Assembly: GCA_907165275.2 (NCBI GenBank)
Contig: OU015651.1
Location: 1,014,501 to 1,078,500 of the forward strand
Direction of reading: 5' to 3'
DNA: 64,000 nt
Source of the DNA: Zygaena filipendulae
Taxonomy: Eukaryota > Arthropoda > Insecta > Lepidoptera > Zygaenidae
In this document: positions 1 through 9,819 of the stretch, one piece after another
How the letters are laid out: each line of letters begins with the position of its first letter
Numbering within the stretch: the stretch's first letter is position 1
Program-made: the position numbers and the translations under genes
Notes under the pieces: generated by a model
Seen by the model: only the letters and a program-made list of their open reading frames with translations
Databases searched by the model: none
What the model was told of the DNA's origin: nothing

Positions 1-162
1 CGCATAATGCTGCTTAGTGCTGTAATTGGAAAACGGGGATTATCTTTGATTCTAAGTGAGAAATCGGTACCATTGGTATTTGGTACCATTTGATTCTGTT
101 GTGGTCAACCTAACCTCGTGTCGGGGTCAACGGCCAACGCAAATGCTTCGGCAGCATAGTAT

Positions 163-1356
163 AAATAGTAGATTATACACCAAGGGGATAAAGCACTGTT
201 TTATGTCACGGGCGCTACATTGAATCCTGAACATAACGAAGGACTCCAAATTTAACTCCCGAGCGCAGCGAGGGTGTTATAAGTTAATTCCCGACCAAAG
301 GGAGGGAATTAAGATTGAGTCCTGAGTGCAGTGAGGGATTCAAGCGCCCAAGAAAAAAACAGTTTTATCCCTGTGGTGTATACTCTACTTTTCTCACATA
401 ATGCGAGACAATAAAAAACCAGGCTTAGTAGATCCTATATAGCCACTTCTTTCAGCTGGCGTGGCCTACTCGATTTGACAAACAAATGAAGTTCGTCTCA
501 CTGCGAATCTAGTGGGCCACGGCTTCGGTCTTCGAAAATCGAGTTGGCCGCGCCCGCTGAGAACACATTCTGTTTAGCGAAATGAGACGTTATGGACATA
601 GCAATAAGAATTATGAAAGTGAAAATCACATTATTGACCAGCGGGTTATAATGAAATTCAATAGAACATTATAACCCGGCTAAAGCCAAGAGATATAATG
701 TCTTGCTTTCGGTAAGGTTTACATGACATATAATTCGGCATTGTCGAGCATGTGGTGTGAAATAGTAGATTATACACCAAGGGGATAAAGCACTGTTTTA
801 TGTCACGGGCGCTACATTGAATCCTGAACATAACGAAGGACTCCAAATTTAACTCCCGAGCGCAGCGAGGGTGTTATAAGTTAATTCCCGACCAAAGGGA
901 GGGAATTAAGATTGAGTCCTGAGTGCAGTGAGGGATTCAAGCGCCCAAGAAAAAAACAGTTTTATCCCTGTGGTGTATACTCTACTTTTCTCACATAATG
1001 CGAGACAATAAAAAACCAGGCTTAGTAGATCCTATATAGCCACTTCTTTCAGCTGGCGTGGCCTACTCGATTTGACAAACAAATGAAGTTCGTCTCACTG
1101 CGAATCTAGTGGGCCACGGCTTCGGTCTTCGAAAATCGAGTTGGCCGCGCCCGCTGAGAACACATTCTGTTTAGCGAAATGAGACGTTATGGACATAGCA
1201 ATAAGAATTATGAAAGTGAAAATCACATTATTGACCAGCGGGTTATAATGAAATTCAATAGAACATTATAACCCGGCTAAAGCCAAGAGATATAATGTCT
1301 TGCTTTCGGTAAGGTTTACATGACATATAATTCGGCATTGTCGAGCATGTGGTGTG
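163..1356. repeat. Two-copy tandem duplication, 597-bp unit of nested inverted repeats
   Basis: Bases 163-759 recur as 760-1356. I found no mismatch between the copies, so the duplication is recent or an assembly effect. Each unit is a set of nested palindromes. An outer pair (about 168-200 against 358-393 in copy 1) brackets GAATCC/GGATTC and GGGCGCT/AGCGCCC pairs. A separate stem CGGGTTATAATG (642-653) pairs perfectly with 667-678, and further GGCC-rich arms lie at about 455-560. The motif CCCGAGCGCAGCGAGGG links it to the fold-back element at 3737-4361. No reading frame of note is present, so this is a non-coding fold-back element rather than a gene. Confidence 0.9.
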
Positions 1357-1792
1357 AAAACAATATTATCTGTACTTAGACAATGCTAATCGTTTGCAAT
1401 GTAACGATTTTCACAATTTTACGGCGACAGATAAACAGTTGTTATTTTATAACGTACCTAAGAACTGTACACCTACAAATATCTAGTTTAGAATATGAAA
1501 TATTAGTTTTATGAGTACCTATTAGTTTATTTTAACTTGTTGTTATGTAAAATGTGCAATAAGTAAGTCATAAGTAAGTCATAATTTTAAGTATATGTAA
1601 AAAGTAATGTAGATTGAAATTTAAAATAAACGAACTAGAATAAGTAGGCACCTAAAGTAAAAAAGTTCACTATCATTACTTAAAAGAGATATACATAATA
1701 TGTATAAAGCGATAGTTCACCACACTTTCAATTCCATGAGTGAATGCGCTGGATGCCTTTCTATCAATATCATAAAGAAAAGATTTGATCTA
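1357..1792. other. AT-rich stretch, nothing recognised
   Basis: This interval is AT-rich with no plausible exon and no repeat structure I can name. Confidence 0.5.
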
Positions 1793-2000
1793 TTGTACGT
1801 TTGTTTTTTGTTTGTTTGTAATGAATATACTCAAAAACTACTTAATCGATTTAGTTACTTAATTATTTTACCTACTTTCATTAGAGAGTATCTTCCTCTA
1901 GGAAGCTACGGGAGTCCCGAGTGACAAAGGGTAATCTTTATACCGAAATTCCTACGGGAACTCCGAAATTGGCGCGAGTGGAACCGCGGGGGCTCGTATC
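1793..2000 (+). mobile_element. Non-autonomous Helitron, eroded
   Basis: A GTTTGTTTGTAATG-type 5' interior, 'CTCAAAAACTACTTAATCGA', and the block ACGGGAACTCCGAAATT followed by GTGGAACCGCGGGGGC match the shared interior of the Helitron family seen throughout the window. The terminal CTAG is lost. A short open frame over it (1700-1924) is a by-product. Confidence 0.65.
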
Positions 2001-2101
2001 TACATGACTCAGGTACTACTACTGAGTATTAGGTAGACATCTATAGTTTGCCTTAATTCAAATTTGTTTTTGAAACTGAACTCGTCAATACATCACGTTG
2101 C

Positions 2102-2433
2102 AATAGGCTATTTGACTGAGTTCTTTTTCTTAGTCCGTCTTCTAGATTAATAAAAAATATTGGACACGTATTTTTTCTTTTTTTACGTAATTAAAAAATA
2201 ACAGCGATACATTGAACGGAAATTTCGCGTGACGTCACTAACTAGTGCAGTTTGTATGGCGACTTGCAGCGGTAAGTGACGTCACGAGCCCCCACCCTAA
2301 ACTTTAATGTGCTTTATCTCTGTGTATTTTCATTTATTTGAAAAATAAAAAAATACGTGTCTAATGATTTGTAATTTTCTAAAAGACGGACTAATTAAAA
2401 TTTTGATTTTCAAAAGTTGTCAACGTCCCCATT
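2102..2433. mobile_element. MITE family B, copy 1
   Basis: Long imperfect terminal inverted repeats begin near TTGACT...TTAGTCCGTCTT and end AAGACGGACTAA...GTCAACGTCCCCATT. The centre carries two palindromic TGACGTCA sites (2230-2237 and 2277-2284) around GTTTGTATGGCG. At least four other full-length relatives occur in the window. No coding potential. Confidence 0.85.
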
Positions 2434-2577
2434 GAGTCCAAATACCTATACCTACCTGCCTGCTATAACTCGACTACTTTCAGACTATCTGTGGTGACAA
2501 TTAAATGATGAAAATATAAAATAAATGACAAGTACCTTGAACAAATACTGCTTTATTATTTCAAGATATATACCTAC

Positions 2578-2955
2578 ATCCTATACCCATCGGAGATTCA
2601 CCCGCGGGCCGCGAGTTTCGTAATTCCCGCAGGAACTCCAAACTTCTTTGATTCTTCTTATCCTTACAAACACAACAAAAAAGGAGTTAGTGAAATTGGT
2701 TCAGCCGCGTGATGCCGAGACCAAAGGAAATAGGGATTCATTTATATAAAAATAGCTGTGCCCCGCGGTTTCACCCGCGGTCATTTCGGAGTTCCCGCGG
2801 GAATTTCGTGATAAAAAGTACCCTATGTCCTTCTCTGTAGCTACCCCTGACAACGTGCATGCCAGATTTCATCTAAATCCGTTCAGCCGTTTTTGCGTGA
2901 TTGAGTAACAAACATCCAAACATCCACACTTTCAGATTTATAATATTAGTAGGAC
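2578..2955 (-). mobile_element. Helitron remnants, two adjacent pieces
   Basis: 2751-2955 is nearly complete in reverse orientation, from TAGCTGTGCCCCGCGGTTTC to TTATAATATTAGTAGGA. It includes the CGCGGGAATTTCG block and the CCTGACAACGTGCATGCC segment. 2578-2750 is a variant piece with CCCGCAGGAACTCCAAAC and CGCGTGATGCCGAGACC. The same variant recurs at 22620-22790 and 25135-25354. Confidence 0.8.
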
Positions 2956-3051
2956 TAGATACATACATTGTGTACAGAGTTCAAATATTTCTGATGTAAG
3001 GAAGTTGAACTTTCCAGTGCATTGCGACGATTTAAACCAAAATATAAATTA

Positions 3052-3250
3052 CTAGCTGTTCCCCACGGTTTTACCCGCGTTAATTTCGGAGTTCCCGCGG
3101 AATTCCGGATTACAATATATCCTGTGTTACTCAGGGATAATGTAGCTTTCTAATAGTGAAAGAATTTTTGAAATCGGTTCAGTAGTTTTGACTTAAATCG
3201 TAATAAACAAACAAAAAATCTAATCTTTCCTCTTTATAATATTGTATTGA
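3052..3250 (-). mobile_element. Non-autonomous Helitron
   Basis: It starts CTAGCTGTTCCCCACGGTTT (reverse complement of the 3' CTAG terminus) and ends at TTTATAATATTGTATTGA, with the conserved interior between. It is preceded by A, as expected for insertion between A and T when read from the other strand. Confidence 0.8.
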
Positions 3251-3736
3251 TATTGTATTTCTTGCAAACTGATTTAGCATCCATAATAATAATAATTATT
3301 GTTTGTTTGTATACTTTATTGAACATAAAAAAAGTTTTTACAAAATGCTAAAATTAAAATGAACAGCTAATTTATGCTCAAAAACTTATTCTGCGAGGGT
3401 ATTTCTTCCAGTCAACCTTATTATGCCAATTTAGTGCGTAAACTTCAAATCTGCTACAGAGTGAGAGAGCTAAACAGTTAAAAATTGTCAATTACGCTCA
3501 GGAGTCAGGGTGTATCAATCATAAATTCCGATGTTCAAATCGTAAAACATTACCATTCACAAACAAATTATGCAAATATTTTGGCGCCATTTCGAATCAC
3601 AGCGGCCAACCGCTGTCAATTTGCATCTCTTAGCGAGTTGTTAACATCTGCAATGCGCCCGCAGCGGCTGGAGCGCTGTATTCGGAATGTCTACATTGCA
3701 TTGTGACCGGTTCACAATTTCACATTAATAGTACAT
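3251..3736. other. Intergenic, with a possible retroposon tail at about 3300-3420
   Basis: ATACTTTATTGAACAT at about 3312 reads on the minus strand as an AATAAAG-type 3' tail common to lepidopteran retroposons. The rest shows no exon or repeat that I can support. Confidence 0.35.
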
Positions 3737-4361
3737 TGTTATCCAAGGGGTGAAAGTAACTCATTTAGTGCCGAGACGGGGTTTGGCGCCCGAGCGTAGC
3801 GAGGGCGCCAATAGTTCGAGGCACTAAATAAGTTACTTTCTCCCGAGGGTAACACTGTGCTTTTCATTACGAATGCAAGGAAAGTCAAAATAAAAATAGG
3901 AATTAGCTAAAGAAAAAATTAGTGAAGATTGGATAGTCGCTTGACGCTTTCCCACCTATTTCTTTTTCTTTGGCCGGCTAGCTATTCAGCCAGTATTTTT
4001 TATTTACATTGTGGCTACCTAAATTATAATAAAGTCATCTAAAAAAATATTTTCTTTAATTATTAAGTATTAATTAAAGAAAATAAAATAATATTATTTA
4101 TATTTTAATTAATTAATTAGCTTAAGAAAAAATGAGTGAATTTTATTTTAATTAATACCTACTTAAACTTTACGTTATTTCAATTTTACATGGCGCTGGC
4201 TGTATAGAAAGTTGGAACATAAATGTGAAAATAGACCTAGTTTTTTTTAATAATTTGACAGTTGTCAGTTGAAAGCGATTCTCCCTAGGGCTGAAAAGAG
4301 CTACTTTCAACCCGCTTCTCAGGCAACTTCAGACCTACTTTCCGAGCATGAGTAATGAAAA
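3737..4361. repeat. Compound fold-back element with CGAGCGTAGCGAGG core
   Basis: 3737-3854 is one hairpin. TGTTATCC...TTTAGTGCC pairs with GGCACTAAAT...GGGTAACA across about 40 imperfect base pairs, with an inner GGCGCC/GGCGCC pair flanking CGAGCGTAGCGAG. A second, wider inverted repeat joins 3861-3885 (TTTTCATTAC...GGAAAGT) to 4337-4361 (ACTTTCC...GTAATGAAAA). The core motif is shared with the tandem unit at 163-1356, so both belong to one broader fold-back family. Confidence 0.75.
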
Positions 4362-4448
4362 ATATATTTCAGTTGTGAGAACTCAATCTGATTAGTTGTA
4401 AAGCGCTGTACTGAAATTATGTAAAAATACCTATATTATTGTTAATAA

Positions 4449-4630
4449 CTAGCTGCGCCCCGCGGTTTCACCCACATGAAACGTTATACATATAACCACT
4501 TTTTCCCGACATCTGATTAAAATAAAACAAAGCTTATATATGTAGCTTCTGGCTAAGCTTAATTTACCTATGAAAACCGCATGACAATCCGTTCAGTAGA
4601 TTTTTTTCAGTACGATAATGATTCAGGTAC
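4449..4630 (-). mobile_element. Helitron fragment
   Basis: CTAGCTGCGCCCCGCGGTTT marks the reversed 3' terminus. The interior is diverged, but 'CCGCATGACAATCCGTTCAG' matches the family's middle segment. Confidence 0.6.
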
Positions 4631-5980
4631 ATAGATACTTAAACTGAAAAATTAATGGAATAATATGAACCAGCCATTACTCAGTGAATCCAACCCGGAT
4701 TTAAAGCAACAACCGCTGAACGATCTCCGCACACAATTTTGGCGGGGTCTCGGTGTCGCATTATTTATCTGACAATTTATTCCGACGAGATGCTAATTTC
4801 AGGGTCTTTTCACTTCACAATTGTGATTACTCAGATAGGTATTATTGTTTGTGCGTCTTTATTTCGGAATGAGAGTTTATTAAAGGGTGGGGTCGTATCG
4901 TTGTGGTAATTGGACTGTTTTGATCTCGCGACGGGGTGTGAGGGGGTGGAAGCGCGGAGGGGACGGACTGCAGGGCTAGGAGATGGGTAATTGAAGTATT
5001 TTTCCAACGTTTGAAGAGTAGTTACTGCGGCTGCCGAGTTGAATGGATTAGTTAGCGCGGCAAAGATAACGATCTATCAGGTTTACCCTCTGGCTCTAAT
5101 GGGCGGTTTTGCAACCGTTATCTACCATCGTTAGCGATGTTTTGTTGATGTTATCTATTGGTAATGGCAATGTTGCCAGTATAATTTACTTTAATCTATC
5201 TATGATGAGCTAATTATGTTATTTGATCGTCTTTTTTGATGTGATTAGCTCGTGTATAGATTTTATATTTGGACTAGCTGTCCCGTGCGGTTTCGCCCGC
5301 GATAATTTTGGAGTTCCCGCGGAATTGTTAAATACAAACTTAGCCCGCTGTCACGCACGGACGGGGGTAACAAAAGACGAGGCATAGAAAAAAAATAATA
5401 CTATACATATAAATACAAGTACACCAACTAAACATAAAAATATAAAAGATAAATAATATTAAAAAATACAAGTAAATAATTCTTACTGAAATAAACATTA
5501 TATACAAGGTACTTAAACAATATAAATACTGTAAGATCTGTAATACACTACTTATAATACAATAATTATAATACAATACTTTTAATACAGTGAAACTAAA
5601 TTAAGAAATAAATAGAATAATAAAATAGCATTTTCCAATATTACCACAGAACTAAATAATAGTACAAAAATATAATAAATAAAAAAAGACTGTTAACGAC
5701 CACCTCGCCACAACAACACACGCCATTGTGGTTAAAATCTCCGTCTGTATGAAGGTGGGCACATTTTGTAAACAAAAAATAATTTTTATTTTTGTTTTGG
5801 GGATAGTACGGAAGTGTGTGAAGGTGATTTATTTTAAACATTGTACGAGTATAAATATAAGAAACGTAATCAATTTTAAAATTCAAGATTTATTATAAGT
5901 ATAATCAAGACGATTCCACTTACACCAAGGAAAATAATGAGGGTAAGTAGTAAAAGTATGAGGAAAACCAAAAACTAAAT
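4631..5980. other. Gene-free stretch with a Helitron end at 5273-5340
   Basis: CTAGCTGTCCCGTGCGGTTT with GGAGTTCCCGCGGAATTG at 5273-5330 is a reversed Helitron 3' end. The remainder is AT-rich (notably 5390-5690) or intergenic. Short minus-strand open frames in 5340-6477 have low-complexity composition and no splice logic, so I do not call them genes. Confidence 0.45.
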
Positions 5981-6216
5981 GGACATAGATAAGCAATAGC
6001 GTGTTAACCCACATTGGAGAAATTTTGAGTAAATCGTATTTTAAAATCATAGCGTCATTTTGTTTCAATATTTTTTCTATGTTTAACATTTTGTTGGTAT
6101 TTAAACAATGTAACAAGGTAAACACATAATTAAAAAATGTTTTTTAACTCTCAATAAAGCGTTCTGAATCAATAACTTAATATTGTGGGTTAACATGTTA
6201 TTGCTTATCTGCGTCC
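5981..6216. mobile_element. MITE family A, copy 1
   Basis: Terminal inverted repeats run GGACATAGATAAGCAATAGC... and ...TTATTGCTTATCTGCGTCC, each followed inward by the GTTAAC/ACCCACA motif. AAAT is duplicated directly on both sides (5977-5980 and 6217-6220), giving a 4-bp target site duplication. The 236-bp body is non-coding. Confidence 0.9.
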
Positions 6217-6433
6217 AAATAGGACTTAAATGACGCAGATCGGTGCGAAGGGGTAGCCAGCTTCTTCGCGCACCGTCTACCCTCACGCTGATGGTGACTT
6301 TTTACCCACGAAATCTTCGAGTACAGGTATGGGGGCACTTAGTGGTGAGAACTCCAGAGAAGACAGGCAAGGTGCAGGTAGGTATATCACATTTAATTTA
6401 TATTGGGCTGTAGGTAGATAATGGCAAATTTTT

Positions 6434-6465
6434 TGTCCGTCTTGTAGATTAATAAAAAATATGTG
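6434..6465 (+). mobile_element. MITE family B terminal fragment
   Basis: GTCCGTCTTGTAGATTAATA matches the terminal repeat of family B. The rest of the element is absent. Confidence 0.5.
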
Positions 6466-6639
6466 CGGTGCGGTCACAGTCTAAAATTTTGGGGGTGGAT
6501 CACTAATAATAAAATACGAGTATGTAGAGTAAGTAAATTACGTACGTGTACGTCAGCAAAGTGCCCAAGTTTCTACGTTATTTGTATTTGCGAAAAACCT
6601 CTGTGACGGACAGACAATCGGATACCGAAGTGATCGTCT

Positions 6640-6768
6640 CAAGAGCACCACCGAGGACACTTTCTGAACATCATGAAGGTCGACTGGTAGAGAATGCCAC
6701 TGTGGCATTAAGTCCGCCTTTTGTAGCCTGTTGTGCAATAAGCTTAAATAAATAAATAAATAAATCTT
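6640..6768 (+). mobile_element. Non-LTR retrotransposon 3' end
   Basis: GAGAATGCCACTGTGGCATTAAGTCCGCC, then TGTGCAATAAGCTT and an (AAAT)n tail, is the typical 3' UTR end of a lepidopteran LINE (family knowledge). No reverse transcriptase is preserved upstream, so the copy is 5'-truncated. Confidence 0.65.
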
Positions 6769-7087
6769 ATAAGGGTATTCGATTCTTCCTTACTTTATCT
6801 TAAAAACATTAGGTATTTTTCCGTAACTGAGGCTCATATTAATTATAACAGCTATGGATAAGAAGACAGTTACGAAACTTAGTTACGTACACGGTCGAAT
6901 TTTTCTTATCGGTTTGCGACGTAGAAGCCAACGAAAGAAAAAACACGACTAGTTATAATGTTTCGTATTTAAAACCATGACCAAACAATTCATAATCAAA
7001 TCTTTATTTGATTAAAAGCATTTTTTTTAACCGCACTAAAAATCGTGCCAACAAGCCGATGAGATTGTAGCACTAAAATAAGAATTT

Positions 7088-7741
7088 ATGATGAAAGTAA
7101 TGATTATTTATGTAATGTATTTGATTGGATCCGTGAAAATAAAAGCGGACATTGTAAGCGAAGAGGAAAAAGACACTGAAGGGCTCAATGATCCAAAAAC
7201 CAAATCCGATTTGGATCATTCAAGAAAACTAATGAGCTTTGATGAAAAAGACTGGCACGTAACAGAGTTGAAAGATCACGATGGTGATTTGATAGAAGAA
7301 AAAAAAGAATGCAAACTTTTGGGACGTAAAAGGAACGATGGCGGCTACGTTAAATACGTATCAGCTGATCCCATACCCCAGGATGCTTGCGACGTCCCAC
7401 ATAAAAAAAACAAAAACATCGCACAACCAATTTCGTCGACATCCAAAGACAACATAGAAATAACCGTAACAAATGATTCTGAAGAAACAACGACCGGCCT
7501 ACCCAAAGCAACGGCAGCCACTGTTGATCCAAAAGCAACTGTAACAGGAAAGGATAAAGTCAAAAGTGGGAGAAAGGCTAGCGAGTATATGTTCAGCTCG
7601 ATAGAGTATTACGATGACGTGATGGATTTCGACGAGGAGGTGTGCCCCACCGCTGTGGAAGTGGTACACCTTGAAGTGGAACAGTTGAGGAACTATGATT
7701 TGGAGTGCGAAAGAATGGTAGAGTGGAGAAGTTTAGATTGA
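7088..7741 (+). CDS. Uncharacterised probable secreted acidic protein, 217 aa
   Basis: This is the longest non-repetitive open frame in the window, intact from ATG to TGA. Residues 1-21 are hydrophobic (MMKVMIIYVMYLIGSVKIKA) and look like a signal peptide cleaved before DIVSEEE. The remainder is hydrophilic and rich in Asp, Glu and Lys. A Ser/Thr-rich segment lies at about residues 115-155. The C-terminal part contains SSIEYYDDVMDFDEEVCP and ends near MVEWRSLD. Four cysteines are spread out (KECK, DACD, EVCP, LECE). No enzymatic motif is visible. A second ATG immediately follows the first, and either could be used. An AATAAA lies at 7876-7881, about 135 bp past the stop. It could be an intronless gene or the last exon of one. 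I do not recognise the family. Confidence 0.6.
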   Translation: MMKVMIIYVMYLIGSVKIKADIVSEEEKDTEGLNDPKTKSDLDHSRKLMSFDEKDWHVTELKDHDGDLIEEKKECKLLGRKRNDGGYVKYVSADPIPQDACDVPHKKNKNIAQPISSTSKDNIEITVTNDSEETTTGLPKATAATVDPKATVTGKDKVKSGRKASEYMFSSIEYYDDVMDFDEEVCPTAVEVVHLEVEQLRNYDLECERMVEWRSLD

Positions 7742-8147
7742 GTTTAATCTTACCTAGCTAAATAAGTCTTAGTAATAATGGTCGATAAAAAAACAATTTG
7801 ATATAAAAAAGGTTAGACTTTTATTGGTCGGATTTGATGGTAGGTACATCATGAAAAACCGTCTATAAACTATATAATAAAACTGATTTTCTGAGTTTAC
7901 TACATTACACAAAGAAAAATGTTGAACGCTAGACGACTTTCGCCATCTAGCAAAAGTTGCGCGGGAAATGAGAAAACCGGGGCACACAAGTTTATAATTT
8001 TAAATCCCGGAACGAACTTGCGCTGCCTGTAGTTCGTCAGGTCAGCGATAGGTGGCGCAAAAGGGTTGCTTGTCTACTACCACTGTGTAGTAGCCCTTCG
8101 TTTATTGTTGGTCTTTTTACTAATTTTTAAAGCTATGGAAGTCGTTG
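7742..8147. other. 3' flank of the 7088-7741 frame
   Basis: It holds a possible polyadenylation signal (AATAAA, 7876-7881) for the upstream frame. There is also a moderately GC-rich patch at about 8005-8100 with TACTACCACTGTGTAGTAG, a short palindrome. I see no exon. Confidence 0.4.
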
Positions 8148-8435
8148 AATGGTTGTAAAAGATTTGAGCAGAGGGCGTTTTTTGCCTCTTCATAAAATTC
8201 AAAACCGAAACCGATTATTCAGATTTCAGGTCATACATATTGGGTCAATATTTCCTTTTTTAATCGACTCCCAAAAAAGGAGGAGGTTCTCATTTCGACT
8301 GTATGTTTTTATTTTTGAATCTTTGTTACGAGATTACTTGCATACGGCTGGACCGATTGTAAAGAAGTCAGGATCTGATGATAGGATCATGGAGAAATCA
8401 AGGAGACTCTTCAAATAAATAAATAAATTGCCACT
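8148..8435 (+). repeat. Interspersed repeat with AAAAAGGAGGAGGTTCTCA motif
   Basis: The segment contains TAATCGACTCCCAAAAAAGG, AGGAGGTTCTCATTTCGACT, GGACCGATTGTAAAG and GTCAGGATCTGATGATAGG, and ends in an (AAAT)n tail. I recall these strings as widely dispersed in lepidopteran and other arthropod genomes. An 89-codon open frame across it is incidental. Transposon class unknown. Confidence 0.5.
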
Positions 8436-9603
8436 TTATAATTATAAACCAACCCACTTATACTGTCATTTTTATTTTCGTTTCTTTTTGTCATTTTAAT
8501 TTTAAAATTTATAAATACGTTTAAATTAGGTACATAAGCATTTAGCATTGTTTTAGTGTTAGTTGTTTATATCATTAGTAATCAAATTAATAATGATTAT
8601 AATTCGACATCAAAATTGATTAAAAACTTGTATTTTGGGTTATGTAGCATCTAACCTAATCGAAATTGCCACGTGCAAAATTACAAACTAGAGTTGAGAA
8701 AATAAATATATTTTGTTTGCATTGTTAAAGCTATTTAAAAATAGAAAAGAAAAATAGATACAGGGAAGTAACGTATTTAGTACCTAACGGTTCTTTTTAA
8801 GGTCATTTCATGTTATAATCCCAACTCAACCTACATTACAATATAAAAATAACACTAGAATATTGTCATATTACTATTGTTAGTATGCTAAAGAGCTTAA
8901 AGAATTAGATTAAGAAGAAAGAAAGAAAGAAAGAAAATCACATGTTGTAGAAAATCTTGTAAGCTTCGACACTAATAACAGCGTATGTAGTCACAGCTAG
9001 TAATAATACTGGCTAATAGGTTGCCAGTGCACCGGTGAGGTGGTATTAGGAAGCCAGACCAATTCCTACTCAATACTCTGGTATCGACATAGTCTAAATA
9101 TCTAGACGTGTGCAATGTGCACAGTAAGTCGACGGGGTGAATTCGAAACACAAACAAACGAAAACAACCTTCACGGTCTTATAGTATTTAGATAAGAATA
9201 AAAACTGATATTTACCTACCAGGCTACACGATTAAATCAAAATTAAATTTCTTTCACATCTGAACCAATTTTTTTGTTAAAAACAATGAAAAATCACTTA
9301 TAAATAATTTATCTAATTTTTGAGTCGTCTTTTAGAAGTAGGTTTTCATTGCGATTTCAGGCAGATGTTAGGAATAAGACTCTCTCAAAAAAACTTGAAT
9401 TACTGTATGGATTTATGCACTATGACTTTTTGCGATGTTACTTGTTTTGCAAAAATAAATAATCAATGTTTACCTATACGTACACCGTGACCCGTTTGTC
9501 GGTTAGTTATACTTATATCTTTGACCGACATTGAACTTAGACAAGTGCACGTTAATTAAGGCAAGATGAATAATTAGCGTCGCACTTAATGAAGACGTAA
9601 GTA
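8436..9603. other. Gene-free stretch with a (GAAA)n microsatellite
   Basis: A short AAGA-type microsatellite lies at about 8913-8936. Otherwise AT-rich DNA with no recognisable exon or repeat boundary. Confidence 0.45.
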
Positions 9604-9819
9604 TCTATACTAATATTATAAAGAGGAAAGATTTTATTTTTTGTATGTTTGTTTGTTTATTTGTTTGTGGCGATTTAACTCAAAAACTACTGAAGCGATT
9701 TCAAAAATTGTTTCACCATTAGAAAGCTAAATTATTCTTGAGTAACATAGGCTATATGAATCCGGAATTCCCGCGGGAACTCCGAAATTATCGCGGATGA
9801 AACCGCGCGGGACAGCTAG
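9604..9819 (+). mobile_element. Intact non-autonomous Helitron, 216 bp
   Basis: It starts TCTATACTAATATTATAAAG after an A and ends GGGACAGCTAG before a T. That is the canonical A|TC...CTAG|T Helitron insertion pattern, with no target duplication. The interior holds CAAAAACTACTGAAGCGATT, ATTCCCGCGGGAACTCCGAA and GATGAAACCGCGCGG. No frame encodes Rep or helicase, so it depended on an autonomous relative. Confidence 0.9.

Noticed and set aside
5340..6477. Series of 61-81-codon minus-strand frames
   Set aside because: They lie in AT-rich low-complexity DNA, a MITE and Helitron debris. Residue make-up is dominated by Ile, Tyr, Phe and Leu, and no splice signals connect them.
6546..6755. 69-codon plus-strand frame as a gene
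   Set aside because: Its second half is the 3' UTR of a LINE (AATGCCACTGTGGCATTAAG and AAAT tail).
8149..8418. 89-codon plus-strand frame as a gene
   Set aside because: It overlies an interspersed repeat with an AAAT tail that is known to be dispersed in insects.
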